From Tranzscheliella williamsii (taxonomy: Eukaryota > Basidiomycota > Ustilaginomycetes > Ustilaginales > Ustilaginaceae), in NCBI GenBank assembly GCA_023212725.1, contig JALBYF010000001.1, positions 1-64,000 on the forward strand: 64,000 nt of DNA, written 5' to 3'. Shown in pieces: positions 22,062 through 32,914 of the stretch (within the stretch, counting starts at the first letter, position 1; each line of letters starts with the position of its first letter). The translations under genes were made by a program, and so were the position numbers. The notes under the pieces are model-generated. The model saw only the letters and a program-made list of their open reading frames with translations. It searched no databases and had not been told where the DNA came from.

Positions 22062-24164
22062 CCGCACCTGCCATTCTAATGTACAATTGACTGCTCAGCA
22101 GACAGTCGCCTTGTCATATGCATGCATCACGCTACCTGACTCCGACGATAAGTTAGTCAGTCTCTTCTAATACTCAAGAGGACACAATCTGACATGGACG
22201 GAGTAGGGTGTGAGAGATGGCATGTAAGGGATACAGCTGGCGCGAGCGGCGTCTAGCACGGTCATGTGGACGTGCAAAGCGGGGCGAACGAGCCGACATG
22301 GCCGAGGGCGGGGCCCCCGGTTTCGATGCAATTTGCGAGCAACACGACGATGGCTGAACGTGCACTGCAGCAGCAGGACGCACGAGCTGTTATCTTAGCG
22401 CCGTCGCGGGGACAAGAGGAAAGAAGCCTTCTGCAGTGCGGGGTCGTCGCGAGGGAACGCACCACGAACCTGATCAAGAAGGAACGGCAACATGGCCAAG
22501 ATGCGGAACCAGATTTCGGGAATCAGGAATTATGGCGGCTGTAACGGTTACCGACGTGCGATCGGGACCGTAGGAGCTACTAGAAGTGCGATCGGGGGAG
22601 ATGGCGCACCCGACGATGACGATCGATTTGCAGCGTCGGTAAAGGAACTGTGCAATACCACCCAGGCCTTACCACCCAGGCCCTCGCCAGACTAGGCTTG
22701 CTCTCTCGCCTCAGCCGTGTCAGACCATCGTTTCCAATCGGTCGGATCAGCCGAAGACTCGAGCCTGTCGGTTGATGCCTTACTAACCCTAGATTTGAGT
22801 CAAGGTACAGCAGCTGAGTAACGGTTGGCGAACCGTCAAAGATTTCAAAAGCTCGGCGGCGTTCACTTTTTTCGAGTCGGCTGCTTCCAAAAGTCACACA
22901 ACCTTAAGCTTCTCGGCCAGACGAGAGGGGCCAAAAAAAGAAAATCTCCGACTTCGGCCTATTATTATTGCACAACCCTACAGCAAGCGCTAAACGTAGT
23001 CTATTGACGTTTGACGGAGCAATGCCGATAGTTTGAACAAGAAACTGCGCGTAAGGGATATATCGTGTGTTGCAGAGGGGATCGTTCGCTTTCACCATCA
23101 GATAATAGCTTCTGCATGCTGTGAGCACGATGCAATTAGATCCGTACCCGCTCGAGTCACCTCAACCGACGACATCCAATCAGGAGAAAGGTGCCCCATG
23201 AGAGGGAGAGTTGAGCCGAAACGGGACAAACGACGCAAAGTAGAGACTTGCATCTAATTCGTTCATCTGCTGAGGACGACGCGTGACCAAAGCCCAGAAA
23301 CTTGCCGAGCAGCCTAAGATGGCCGTTCATCTGGCGCAGCCTGGCAGCATTCCTCTGTTTTGCGCCGCGATTTACTGTAGCTGGAGCTTCCTTCTCCCAC
23401 CGCTCTAGGGCCTGCTCCTTTACCGTTGCGTGGGCGTTCGACGTGGGAGCGACTGCCCAGTCTGCCGCTCCAGTGTCACAGTGGGTTGGGTTGATTGAAT
23501 GGTTCGCGGTTCGTGATGCTAGCTTAGCCTGCTTACAGGTCAATCAAATTCTCAGCCTCCGTCGGCGCTGAATGATTGTCTTTCGGTGTCTGTGGTGGGC
23601 TCACATGACCCCGAACGAGAGCAGTCGGACCGAGCAGCCACAGGCCATGCGCGGCATCATGTCACGGCAGATCGGCCCTAGTCATAGAATGGGTTGCTTA
23701 GGCCTTGGCTGCATCGGCACCTTGGCCACAGCTAGTCATCTAGCCTAGCCTCTCATGCCTCTTTGCTCTGTATGCTGCCTACCCCCACCTAGTCGTCCAC
23801 CTTTTTTCCTTCTTAACCTCGTCTCATCCGCTCGGCTTCCAGTGACCTCTCTCTTACCTGCCTCCGTCCCCTAATCTGCCGCTCATCCCAGTACGCTTCC
23901 CTCCTCTACGTTCTTGATTAAGGTTTTCAAGGAACTACGCGACGGTCTCTCACTCAACTCCCATTCTTCCCAAGCTAAGCTTGCTCCCAAGCGACTCTCC
24001 ATTGCTCTCGCCCTGAAGTCGATCCGGCTTGTTTCTGCATTCACTGTCGCTGTACCTTCGAAAGGCGGCCATACATACCACGGACATCTTATCTTGAATC
24101 CTTGCCACCCAGGTTCGATCCTTTGGAGCCTCCTCTTCCCTCTCTTCTGAACATTGCGTCCAGC
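22062..24164. promoter_or_regulatory. 2.1-kb upstream region of the amino acid transporter
   Basis: No gene recognised. The last 400 bp are strongly pyrimidine-rich on the plus strand (about 23750-24150), as in promoters or leaders of well expressed fungal genes. Two GATA-type AGATAA motifs occur (22390-22395 on minus; 23100-23105 on plus), which would fit nitrogen control of a permease, but such hexamers also occur by chance. Short frames here lack ATG starts or family features. Confidence 0.4.
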
Positions 24165-25778
24165 ATGACCTCCCAACAGGGGCCGCCATCGGCTTTGCAC
24201 AGCTCTGATAGCATTACGACGGGCACAGCCGAGACAAACATGCGTGCAAAGTCCACTTCCCCTCCCCCGGAAGGGTCACCACAAGTTACCGCAGGTGAGG
24301 CGCGTCCAGTCGGTTCTTCCTTCCTTTTTCCTTCCGGAGAACGTGCAAAGTCATGGCAAGAGAGCTACCTGTTCGAGCTTCTAGGCGAACATGGCGCCCA
24401 GATGTACCAAGCCAGTGAAAAGGGTCAGAATGTACAAGTCAGCGATATCGAAGTGGTTTCAAAGGAGCAAAAGCTTCAGGAGCGCCATCACGATCATGCT
24501 GCCATCCCCAAGACACTCGGGTGGAAAGGTGCCTTCTTCAACCAGGTCGCCTACGCCATCGCTCTCGGCATCTTGAGCATTCCCCTTGTCGCTGTTACGC
24601 TCGGCGTCGTCCCTTTTATCCTCCTCACCTTTATGTTCGCCTTCATCTGCTGGTACACCGGATACCAGTACTACCTGCTCAAGATGCGGTTCCCCGGCGT
24701 TCAGAATTTGCAGGATGCCGGATTCCTCATGTTTGGTCCTTTTGGTGCCCGCTTCCTCGGCGCTGCCCAGCTCATTTTCTCCGTCTTCCTTCAGGGTAAT
24801 CACGTCCTGCTGGGTGCCCAAGCGTTCTATGTGCTCGGATGGCATTCGTGCGCCATCATTTTGGCCTTTGTCTTTGCCATCATCTCCTTCATCTTCACGC
24901 TTCCCAGGTCCTACAAGCTCTTTTCTATTTCCGCCTTTGTCTCCTTCGCCTCCATCGTCGTTGTCGTCATTTTTGCCATGATCGCCAGTGGCATTACCGG
25001 CCCGACCAATGCTCCCCCGGGCGCAGCACCAATCACAGTAAAGGCCTTTGGCCCCGCACCGGGCGTCAAGGCCGACTTCCTGACCGGCTTCCTCTACGTA
25101 CTCAATCTCTTTGTCAGCTTCGGTGCCATACCCAGTTACCTTCCGATCCTCTCAGAGATGCGAAAGCCTACCGACTTCCGGAAGAGTCTTTTGGTGCTCG
25201 TCCTCGTCCAACTCGTTCTCTACCTGCTCGTCGGGGGCGTCATCTACAACAATCTCGGTCAATATACGCTCTCGCCAAGCCTAAACAGTCTGTCATCCAC
25301 TACCAGCCGCATCGCTTATGGTCTAGCGCTGCCCACCATCCTCATCGCAGGATGCGAGAGTGGTCAGGTTGCCAACAAGCACCTCTACTTGATTGTTTTC
25401 CGATCCAGGCCGCAGCACATTCACAACTCGACCACTCTCGGTTGGATCGTCTGGACCCTGATCAATGCCGTCACATGGGTGCTTGCCTTTATCCTCGCCG
25501 AGCTCATTCCGTTCTTCTCCTCTTTCCTTGGTCTGGAAGCCGCACTGTTTTGGTCGCTCTTCACTGGCCTCAGCGCAGTCATGTGGCTCTACCTCAATCA
25601 AGGCCGATGGACCACCTCGCGGCGCAAGATCGCCGAGCTCGTTGTTGCTTTGCTGGTCATCGTCATCTCCGCCATCATCTGCGTCGCCGGCGTCTGGGCG
25701 AGCGCCATCTCAATCCGGGATTCCTACTCGTCGGGCGCCGTTGGAAGCCCCTTCTCTTGCTCCTCTGCATCCGCATAG
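24165..25778 (+). CDS. amino acid transporter, AAAP family (Mtr-like)
   Basis: A single exon of 537 aa. The ATG at 24165 was chosen because it is followed by a typical polar Ser/Pro-rich tail; an in-frame frame opening at 24102 is possible. A cytosolic N-terminus of about 125 residues precedes about eleven hydrophobic segments. The first transmembrane block (KTLGWKGAFFNQVAYAIALGILSIP) is the family entry signature for fungal AAAP permeases such as Neurospora Mtr, a neutral and aromatic amino acid:proton symporter. Substrate range is not readable from sequence. It is transcribed alone with a long upstream region. Confidence 0.85.
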   Translation: MTSQQGPPSALHSSDSITTGTAETNMRAKSTSPPPEGSPQVTAGEARPVGSSFLFPSGERAKSWQESYLFELLGEHGAQMYQASEKGQNVQVSDIEVVSKEQKLQERHHDHAAIPKTLGWKGAFFNQVAYAIALGILSIPLVAVTLGVVPFILLTFMFAFICWYTGYQYYLLKMRFPGVQNLQDAGFLMFGPFGARFLGAAQLIFSVFLQGNHVLLGAQAFYVLGWHSCAIILAFVFAIISFIFTLPRSYKLFSISAFVSFASIVVVVIFAMIASGITGPTNAPPGAAPITVKAFGPAPGVKADFLTGFLYVLNLFVSFGAIPSYLPILSEMRKPTDFRKSLLVLVLVQLVLYLLVGGVIYNNLGQYTLSPSLNSLSSTTSRIAYGLALPTILIAGCESGQVANKHLYLIVFRSRPQHIHNSTTLGWIVWTLINAVTWVLAFILAELIPFFSSFLGLEAALFWSLFTGLSAVMWLYLNQGRWTTSRRKIAELVVALLVIVISAIICVAGVWASAISIRDSYSSGAVGSPFSCSSASA

Positions 25779-26368
25779 ACTGTACTTTACTGCACTCACA
25801 TCATCCGGCCGTAACCAATCAGAGTCAGATTCTTGGAAGCTCATCTATGTGCCCCGCCTTCTTCACCGACCGGACAAAGGCCTGTCTGCCTACAAGACCA
25901 TACCTGTATCTCTGAAATCGATCCAGTTGGACGGCCTCGCGCTATTTTGCGTGGCTCAGTGGGACGCGTCACAAATACTACATATCGGACGCGTTGGATT
26001 AGATTCGTGATTCATGCGGTGCGCACAACCATAATTCATACAGCATACAAAGGAGCCTTGAAGATGAGCTGACGACGGCAGTGTTGTCCTTTTCCTCTCC
26101 CATCCATCTCAACCTCGCCATCTACACAGTATACAGTCTGCCGTCGTCGCGGAAGACTGACTGACGGGGAATCGACCGCGCCATAGCCATCGCCTGTTGC
26201 GCCTATCCGGCTCCAGGATTGTGTGTCGATTTGCTCTCGCCCCTCTGACTGCCATGACCTTGTGAAGGATTGCCACTGCGTCTGTCTAGGGTAAGGCGCG
26301 GTACTCGAACGTACACAAGCAATATTCCTACGTTTCATCTTGTCACGCCGTAGGAGTGTACGACGATT
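25779..26368. other. spacer between transporter and telomere-protein gene
   Basis: 590 bp; the presumed 3' UTR of the transporter and promoter of the next gene. No feature recognised. Confidence 0.4.
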
Positions 26369-29300
26369 ATGGCGTCTGTCATATCCAGCTCGAGGCGCAC
26401 CAGGCATTCCATCGCCGACCGCCCCACACCGCCAACCTCGCTCCAGTCGCGATCGAATACGCGTCGACAGACGATTGCTTCAGCAAGGCAAGCACCTATC
26501 CTACCGGCGCTGAGCGAGTCATCCGATATAGACGATGCTTTCGGTGTAGCTAGATTGGCCGGTCGCGCGTCGAGAGATGCTCAGACTGATGACGAGCTGG
26601 ACGAGCGAACGGTGGCGGAGCAGCTGACACCGCGAGCCAACCGACAACTGGCAATAGTGGGAGCCGACCCAGCTACTACCCGTATTGCCTTGGAACGCTT
26701 CCGTGCGCAGCAGAGACGCAACCAACGCTCCGCCAGAGCATCGGTCGCAGCAGTGCCTGCTTCCAGTAGCAGGACAGATGCAGCGGAATCCCAATCGACC
26801 AGGCGATCAAGGCAGAGTGCTCCCCAGCCAGGCGCCTTGTCCTTCGTATCTCGAGCTTCGAACACCAACTCCTTTGTCACTGCCACTTCGCGACGCACCC
26901 GCGAACTCATCCAGGCAGACACTTTGACCGACAGCGCAGATACGACCATGGCCAGACCAGGCCAGCGCCTGCGCACCTCGCTTGCAGGCCCAGACGGGCG
27001 CCTGGACGTGCCCAGCATCGAAGAGCGATGTGCTGCCTTAGTCATCAATGCAAAGGGCGTGCTTCACTTTTACATGGATCTATATACCTACGGCTGGAAA
27101 CCTGAGTCGTTCGATGAGATGCTGCGCAACTGGTCGCCGTTCGAATCCTACAAGACCAACCAGCTGCTCGCAGAGGCACAGTATATGCATCACTTTATCG
27201 ATGTCCAAGAGGTGCTCCGCTCCCTCCGCTCCACTGGCCAAGACAGGCCCGACGGTTTTGAGGATGCCATGAAAATGGCAAATTGTGCCACGTTCGTTCA
27301 CTACGTGCACCAGTTGCCTACCGACCCTGCCCTTTACGGTCGCCGTGATGGAACGCAGATCACCGCCGAGGACATTGTCAACGCCCCGCTTCGCAATATC
27401 AGCGAACTCAACGATGCCCGCCGAATCTTTCTGCGATGGATTCTGCCCTTTGACTGGCAACTGTCCGATGAGGTCCTAAACATGCTCCTCGACATCAGCA
27501 TTCAGATCTACATTCACCGTCTCCAACGCATCGTCCAGCTGGTCCAGGCAGGAGAGCTCGAAGAACATCGGGCCAAAGCCATCATCGCCGAAGACCTAGC
27601 CGACCTTACTAGCGGCGATGTGGTTCGCCACTCTTTGCATCGTGTCAAAGCCCAACGCGGTATGACTCGCGCCGAGATCGATCGAGCTGTCCAGCGCTAT
27701 GAGACCTTTGCCAACATGCAGCAGATCGAGTTGGAAGCGATGCTTTACGACTACAACGCACTGAGCAACAAGTTCTCGTATCACAGAATGTCGGCCGACC
27801 TCACAAGCTACGTTCGAGACGTCGTTCGCGAGGTGGATGCCGGCATGCACTCCACCACCCTTCCGCAGATCATGGACCGTCTAACACGGGAGGCCAGCAT
27901 GATCTCCTCGTCCGACTTGCCGGATCCGATCGAAACCTCCAGCTCGGTTGGCGATGGCCTCTACGACGATGACGTCCCGTATGCGGCACGCCCGAGCCAG
28001 TCTACCCCGAAACGTTCTACGATTCACCTCTCACAGCCACCACAATATCCCTTTGCCTCTCAGTACCCGGACTGGCTGGACGAGATCATGGACGAGGATG
28101 AAACACAGATGGCAGGGCCAAGCCATCCAAGACGGCCGCTCCAGGGGGGCGATGACGTCGATCTATCTACGTCACAAAGAATGCAGGAGCTTGACGCCCT
28201 TCTCCTCGAAGAGACGGAGGAAGAGAACGAAGGCGCCCATAACGCTCGACACAGCCGCAGGCAATCCGAACCTGTTCTGACTTCCGGCAGTAGCGTCGAG
28301 TCCGACGTGGCTTCCAGCCCTCCACCGGCTCGGACCCTTGGCGGACGGATATCTGCAGCTGTGCCGACCTCTAGCCGCAGTTCCCGTAAGCCACCGCTGC
28401 CCAATGTTCCGACCATGTCCTATTCGGAGCAGAGTGAAGAGGTCGACGGAACCGGCAAGGCTAGGCGGGACGATCTGGTGGAATCGCCGACTCGACAAAA
28501 AGCTAGCCGGCTTGGTTTTGACAGCCAAAACCGCTTGGTTCGGCGTGCTTCTGCAGGAACACGCACTGGCAGGATGCTGGACGGAACCAAGGAGGCCGTC
28601 CGCGAGTCTCGATTCGACTCACAGGGCGAGGAGGAAGAAGATGTGTTTATGGAAAAAGCAGCCAAGGGTAAGAGTAGGGGCGCTCGTGGCAGCAAAGCCA
28701 AGCGACAAGCCTCTGGTCCGAACGAGGACGCTGCAGCTGGAGCCGCAACTGAGGCTCCAAAGCGGCAACTAAGGTCCCACGTATCTGCCACGGCAGTTCT
28801 CCCGGACGATGTGGGCAAGCGCGAAACGGCGCGGAGAACTGGCTCCCGTTCCAAGCGGAACCTTCGCGCCAAAGAAGAGGCGGGCACCTCAGCAACCGGG
28901 CAGAGTCAGCGCTCGCACGACCAGCATGACGACGCAACAACAACGCAAAAACGGCTTACTCGATCTCAAGCAGCTCTCCAAGATCGCCTACCCCAACAGG
29001 ATGTGACCAAACCTGGTCCAACTGAGACTGCCGGTGTTCAGGGTGGTGGCAGAGCGACGCGGTCGCAGGTGGATCTGAGCGCTCGCTCGACGGGAGGCGC
29101 TACAGGTATGGGACGAGGGCCGGCCCCTGGTGCTGATGCCACCGCACGGATCTTGTCCACTGCTTCTGGGCGGCTGGTAGAGGAAGGACAGTCGGAAGAT
29201 GGCCAAGAGCAAGGGGCAGGTTTGCTGCCGAGCACGGCCAGGCCGAGCTTGCGTGCTCAAGACGCCGAACTCCAGCCCAGGCGTGCGAGTGCGGACGAGG

Positions 29301-30271
29301 ACTTCCTCGGCGACGATGACCCTGCGGTGCTGGCGCGACGAGCGGCGATCGACGCCGCCATTGCCGACCGGCGCGCGCGTCCGGGCACACTGCAGTTCGC
29401 GCGGCCGCAGCCCGACGAGGAGGCCGCGCCTTTGCAGCTTGACTTGGACGGGGAAGCGGACGGGGTCAATATCGACGCCATTGCGACGAGAAACGTCGAA
29501 AGCGTATCCGCGATCCTGCGCACCAGCGATGCTGCCAACCACCGCCGGATCGGGCCCTACCGGCCCGAGCAGACCAAACTCCGGCCGCGGGAGGAGACCG
29601 ACCCTGACTACAGCGAGGACGAGCTGGACGAGCTGGAGGAGGACGAGGGCGTCTCGCGGCGGACACAGCGGCAGCGACGGCACCGGGACGGGCGGGGCTC
29701 ACAGACGGTGCGGGTGGAGCCGTACAAGGGGTCGAACCTGTACATCACGGGGCACAATATGACGGGGCGGCATCAATGGACCGAGGCGGAGACCGAGTGC
29801 CTCCTGTCGGCGCTGCACCAGCTGGCGCGGTACAAGAAGCTCTTTCCGCGCTTCCAGGTGTACACGGAGATCCTGAAGCGGCACGGCGCGCACGGCACCG
29901 TCTCTTCGACGCTGGCCCGCTGGAACAATGTGCAGCTGAAGGACAAGAGCCGGAACGAGCTGCGCCGGATGAAGCGCGAGGGCCGCCGGATCGCCTACTG
30001 GAAGCGCCTCCTCCATCCCAACCTCTGGGCGCCCAAGCCGGTACCGCGCGACGCGAGCGACGCGCGCGACACGACCGAGGACGTGCCGGACGTGGACGAG
30101 CACGCGAGCGACGCGCTGCAGGACGACGAGGACCCGATCGACGTCGATGTCGTGTTGCCCGCGGACAGCGACGCGCAGACAGGCATGCCTGCAGCGCGCG
30201 CCGCCCCCTCGGACGCTGACAGCGACCCGCTGCCGCCACTCAAGCTGTCAAATCCGGCGACGAACACCTGA
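26369..30271 (+). CDS. TRF/Taz1-like telomere-binding protein (helical TRFH-like region plus C-terminal telobox Myb)
   Basis: A single exon of 1300 aa. Residues about 215-500 form a helix-rich, leucine-rich block in the position of a TRF homology domain. The middle is disordered, rich in Arg, Ser and acidic clusters. At about 1133-1200 there is one Myb/SANT domain (HQWTEAETECLL) ending in NNVQLKDKSRN, which matches the telobox consensus VDLKDKWRN of TRF1, TRF2 and Taz1. Such proteins bind duplex telomeric repeats through a single C-terminal Myb and dimerise through TRFH. Ustilago maydis is known to have a TRF-type protein (Trf2) besides Tay1; this could be its orthologue. The TRFH assignment rests on position and helical character only. 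Confidence 0.72.
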   Translation: MASVISSSRRTRHSIADRPTPPTSLQSRSNTRRQTIASARQAPILPALSESSDIDDAFGVARLAGRASRDAQTDDELDERTVAEQLTPRANRQLAIVGADPATTRIALERFRAQQRRNQRSARASVAAVPASSSRTDAAESQSTRRSRQSAPQPGALSFVSRASNTNSFVTATSRRTRELIQADTLTDSADTTMARPGQRLRTSLAGPDGRLDVPSIEERCAALVINAKGVLHFYMDLYTYGWKPESFDEMLRNWSPFESYKTNQLLAEAQYMHHFIDVQEVLRSLRSTGQDRPDGFEDAMKMANCATFVHYVHQLPTDPALYGRRDGTQITAEDIVNAPLRNISELNDARRIFLRWILPFDWQLSDEVLNMLLDISIQIYIHRLQRIVQLVQAGELEEHRAKAIIAEDLADLTSGDVVRHSLHRVKAQRGMTRAEIDRAVQRYETFANMQQIELEAMLYDYNALSNKFSYHRMSADLTSYVRDVVREVDAGMHSTTLPQIMDRLTREASMISSSDLPDPIETSSSVGDGLYDDDVPYAARPSQSTPKRSTIHLSQPPQYPFASQYPDWLDEIMDEDETQMAGPSHPRRPLQGGDDVDLSTSQRMQELDALLLEETEEENEGAHNARHSRRQSEPVLTSGSSVESDVASSPPPARTLGGRISAAVPTSSRSSRKPPLPNVPTMSYSEQSEEVDGTGKARRDDLVESPTRQKASRLGFDSQNRLVRRASAGTRTGRMLDGTKEAVRESRFDSQGEEEEDVFMEKAAKGKSRGARGSKAKRQASGPNEDAAAGAATEAPKRQLRSHVSATAVLPDDVGKRETARRTGSRSKRNLRAKEEAGTSATGQSQRSHDQHDDATTTQKRLTRSQAALQDRLPQQDVTKPGPTETAGVQGGGRATRSQVDLSARSTGGATGMGRGPAPGADATARILSTASGRLVEEGQSEDGQEQGAGLLPSTARPSLRAQDAELQPRRASADEDFLGDDDPAVLARRAAIDAAIADRRARPGTLQFARPQPDEEAAPLQLDLDGEADGVNIDAIATRNVESVSAILRTSDAANHRRIGPYRPEQTKLRPREETDPDYSEDELDELEEDEGVSRRTQRQRRHRDGRGSQTVRVEPYKGSNLYITGHNMTGRHQWTEAETECLLSALHQLARYKKLFPRFQVYTEILKRHGAHGTVSSTLARWNNVQLKDKSRNELRRMKREGRRIAYWKRLLHPNLWAPKPVPRDASDARDTTEDVPDVDEHASDALQDDEDPIDVDVVLPADSDAQTGMPAARAAPSDADSDPLPPLKLSNPATNT

Positions 30272-30404
30272 CCTGCTGTACCTACTTTGCACCATCCAAG
30301 CAGTCTTTGCGCGGGCCGCTGAAAGATGATGAGCAGTGTGGCGTGATGCTAGAGTACATATGGAGGGTAGCAAAGACAAGGGAAGGGGGGGCGCGGGGAG
30401 GAGA

Positions 30405-31997
30405 TCAGCGACGTGCTCTGCGCTGGCGCGCTTTGAGGACGCGGTCGCGATTGCGCTGCGCGGCGGCGTCGTGGTCGGCGGCGGGGGATTCGTAGGTGGC
30501 GCGGTCGTCGAGGATCTCCTTGAGCGCGTCGGAGCGTGTGGGTGCGGGTGGAGAGACGTGGACGGGCTTGGGTGCCGCTGTGGTGTTGAGGCGGCCGGCG
30601 GCCTGCTGGAGGTTGGCCATGAAGCCCTTGCCCTTGGCCTCGTCGGCGTAGGGGCTCTTGGCATGGACGATGCGCTTGGGGAAGCGCGCGAGCCGGCGGA
30701 CCAGCGGCAGCTGGAGCACCAGCAGCTGGAGCAGCGAAAACAGATTGGTCGTCACCCAGTACACAAGCACGCCCGCGGGGAAGGTGGTGGAAAAATAACC
30801 CAGGATCGGCATAAAGCCGCGGAAGATGTACTTCATCATCTTGCTCTGCGCCGGGTCCGCCTGCGAGTTGGTGCCCAGCTTGAAGCCCAACTCGGCAACG
30901 GCGAACGTCGCCAGCGTCGAGATCGCCGGCAGCACATACGTCGGATCCGGCACCGTCAAGTCCATGGTCCAGAACGGCCCGCCGTGGGCGAAGCTCTCGG
31001 CGCCAGACTTGGCGATGCGTTCCAAAGCCAGAAAGAAGGAAAACATGAGCGGTAACTGGAACAAGATCGGCACCAGCGACTTGATTGGGTTCGCATTGTT
31101 CTCGCGCAGCAGCTTTTGCGTCTCGGCGATGGCGCGCTGCATCTGCATCTGGTCTCCGGCCGCCTTGTAGTGCTTGACGTCGTCCATGGCGGCCTTCATC
31201 TGGGGCTGGATGTTGCCGAGACGAATGGCGTTCTTCTGACCGGCGACATTGATCGGAGCGATCAGCAGACGCAGGCAGACAGTCGTAACCATGATAGTCC
31301 CCCACCACGGCAGCCCGGTGTTGGTGCCTATAAACTCGAGCAGGTTGGTGATCCAGCCGGGGGGCGAAGCCCAGTGGTTCAGCCCAAGCTCGCTCAGCTC
31401 CCCTGCCTTGACGCCCATCGCCGATCCGAACGCTTCCGAGACCGTCGTGGCGGCAGCGACGTCGACGTGCTGCATCTGTTCGGCGAACTTGTGCGTGGCA
31501 TCCGAGGCACTCGCCTGGAGCGACGATGCGGCCTCAGAGGCCGTGGACGGCAGCGACGAGGCCGTTTCCAGAGATGCCTGCTGCGAGGACGGCAACGCCT
31601 CCGGCACGTCAGCTCGAAATCCCTCCAGTTGCTTCTCGGCGGAGCCTTTGAATTCTTTGACGCCGTCCACGAATTCATCCTTGCTGGCCTCGGCGGACTT
31701 GGAAGATGCAGATGTAGGCCACAGCGAAAGGCTGCGAGAGGCGATGGGAGATGAAAAGGGCCTGCCAGCGAGAAGCGTCGACCTCGCGACAAACCCACTG
31801 CTGCACCGAAAAACAGCGCTGTTGTAGGCAGACGTCCTGAGCGGCGACGCGACCGCTGAGCGCGGTGAGGCTGGATGGGCAGAGGAAGCGAGCCCTCTTC
31901 GAGATGCAACGCCGGAGTGTAAGCAGGCAGCTGGCCGGGCAGTCATGGACAGGAACCGGCCAGCGCGGGCGCCTGGCGTCAAAGCGGCTGTGACCAT
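30405..31997 (-). CDS. OXA1: mitochondrial inner membrane insertase Oxa1
   Basis: 530 aa from the first ATG at 31997; the frame stays open further upstream without an ATG. The Arg/Ala-rich N-terminus is a mitochondrial presequence. A Ser/Ala-rich spacer (about residues 75-190) precedes the YidC/Oxa1/Alb3 core with hydrophobic segments near 225-250, 305-325, 350-370 and 395-425, including GLPWWGTIMVTTVCLR and a basic loop. The C-terminal matrix tail is basic, as needed for ribosome binding. It inserts mitochondrially made and some nuclear-encoded proteins into the inner membrane. It is longer than yeast Oxa1 (402 aa) mainly because of the spacer. It converges with the telomere-protein gene (133 bp apart). 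Confidence 0.92.
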   Translation of the reverse strand: MVTAALTPGARAGRFLSMTARPAACLHSGVASRRGLASSAHPASPRSAVASPLRTSAYNSAVFRCSSGFVARSTLLAGRPFSSPIASRSLSLWPTSASSKSAEASKDEFVDGVKEFKGSAEKQLEGFRADVPEALPSSQQASLETASSLPSTASEAASSLQASASDATHKFAEQMQHVDVAAATTVSEAFGSAMGVKAGELSELGLNHWASPPGWITNLLEFIGTNTGLPWWGTIMVTTVCLRLLIAPINVAGQKNAIRLGNIQPQMKAAMDDVKHYKAAGDQMQMQRAIAETQKLLRENNANPIKSLVPILFQLPLMFSFFLALERIAKSGAESFAHGGPFWTMDLTVPDPTYVLPAISTLATFAVAELGFKLGTNSQADPAQSKMMKYIFRGFMPILGYFSTTFPAGVLVYWVTTNLFSLLQLLVLQLPLVRRLARFPKRIVHAKSPYADEAKGKGFMANLQQAAGRLNTTAAPKPVHVSPPAPTRSDALKEILDDRATYESPAADHDAAAQRNRDRVLKARQRRARR

Positions 31998-32914
31998 CCT
32001 GGGAGCAGTACACGCCAAGCGTGGTCGATCGAGATTGCGGATAGAATCGACGTTCGTGCTCCGGCAGCAGTACACACGGTGTGAGACGGTCAGCTTGATG
32101 CTTCCATGCAAGAAGAAAAAGTCTCCCTTTGAGGCCACCTTCGCAGCCGTCACGTCACGTGGAAAACACAGCGGTGATTACCTAATCAGCAGTGTTAGTT
32201 ACGGTGGCAGGCCAGAAGACCGGCGATCTGACAACGGTGAAACAACCGTGATTCGCCGTCCAACGCGCCTTGGATATGACGCACAGAGCAAGCGCAGACA
32301 CGCTCCCACACATCTTTGTCAACCAACCCGCAACCTGATTCAAGCCTGCGGATTACGCAACGTGGAGTGGTATCTGCTTCCCCTTCGTCACTCACACTTA
32401 CATCACCGCCTACGCTTTGGAGCATATCACCTACTCTTCGCTACCACATTCGTCGCTTGAGGCGGACTTTTCTGCTGCATACCGACGACCATATTCCAGC
32501 CCCGGCCGACTTCTCTCGCGACCGTAGACCTGCCAAAGGGCTCGTATACCCGCGGCAAAGTAGACAGCCTTCGCCCTCGCCCATCGCCCTTCGCTCAACG
32601 CCCTCTCGAGCGTAGCTCGGCTCTGTCCATAGCATTGTAGTGCTCGTTGCAACGCCTGCCTTTCGACGACACTCACCATGCTTCAGGGCGGTCAGCCAAG
32701 CCAACGTATTTTGGGATAGGCTCTCTTGTGTCTCACTCGGCCGCGCAGGCGTATTCATTCTCCTGTGAGCATCCAGCAAGCGGACACACATCCGTCTCTT
32801 ATCCTTCGAAACCGACGCTACAGCGACGCAGCTTCTCAGTGTGACTTTAGAGGAGAAAACTGAGCCTTGCGCCGCCGTCGTCGGCACCTCCGTAAGCGGT
32901 TCCCACGGTGCAAA
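31998..32914. promoter_or_regulatory. divergent promoter OXA1/UNC13-type gene
   Basis: 917 bp between starts. It carries a CACGTG E-box-like palindrome at 32156-32161, within a TCACGTCACGTGG stretch. No RNA gene or repeat recognised. Confidence 0.4.

Noticed and set aside
23302..23571. 89-aa hydrophobic frame in the long spacer
   Set aside because: No ATG start in frame; the nearest ATG gives a 28-aa peptide in another frame.
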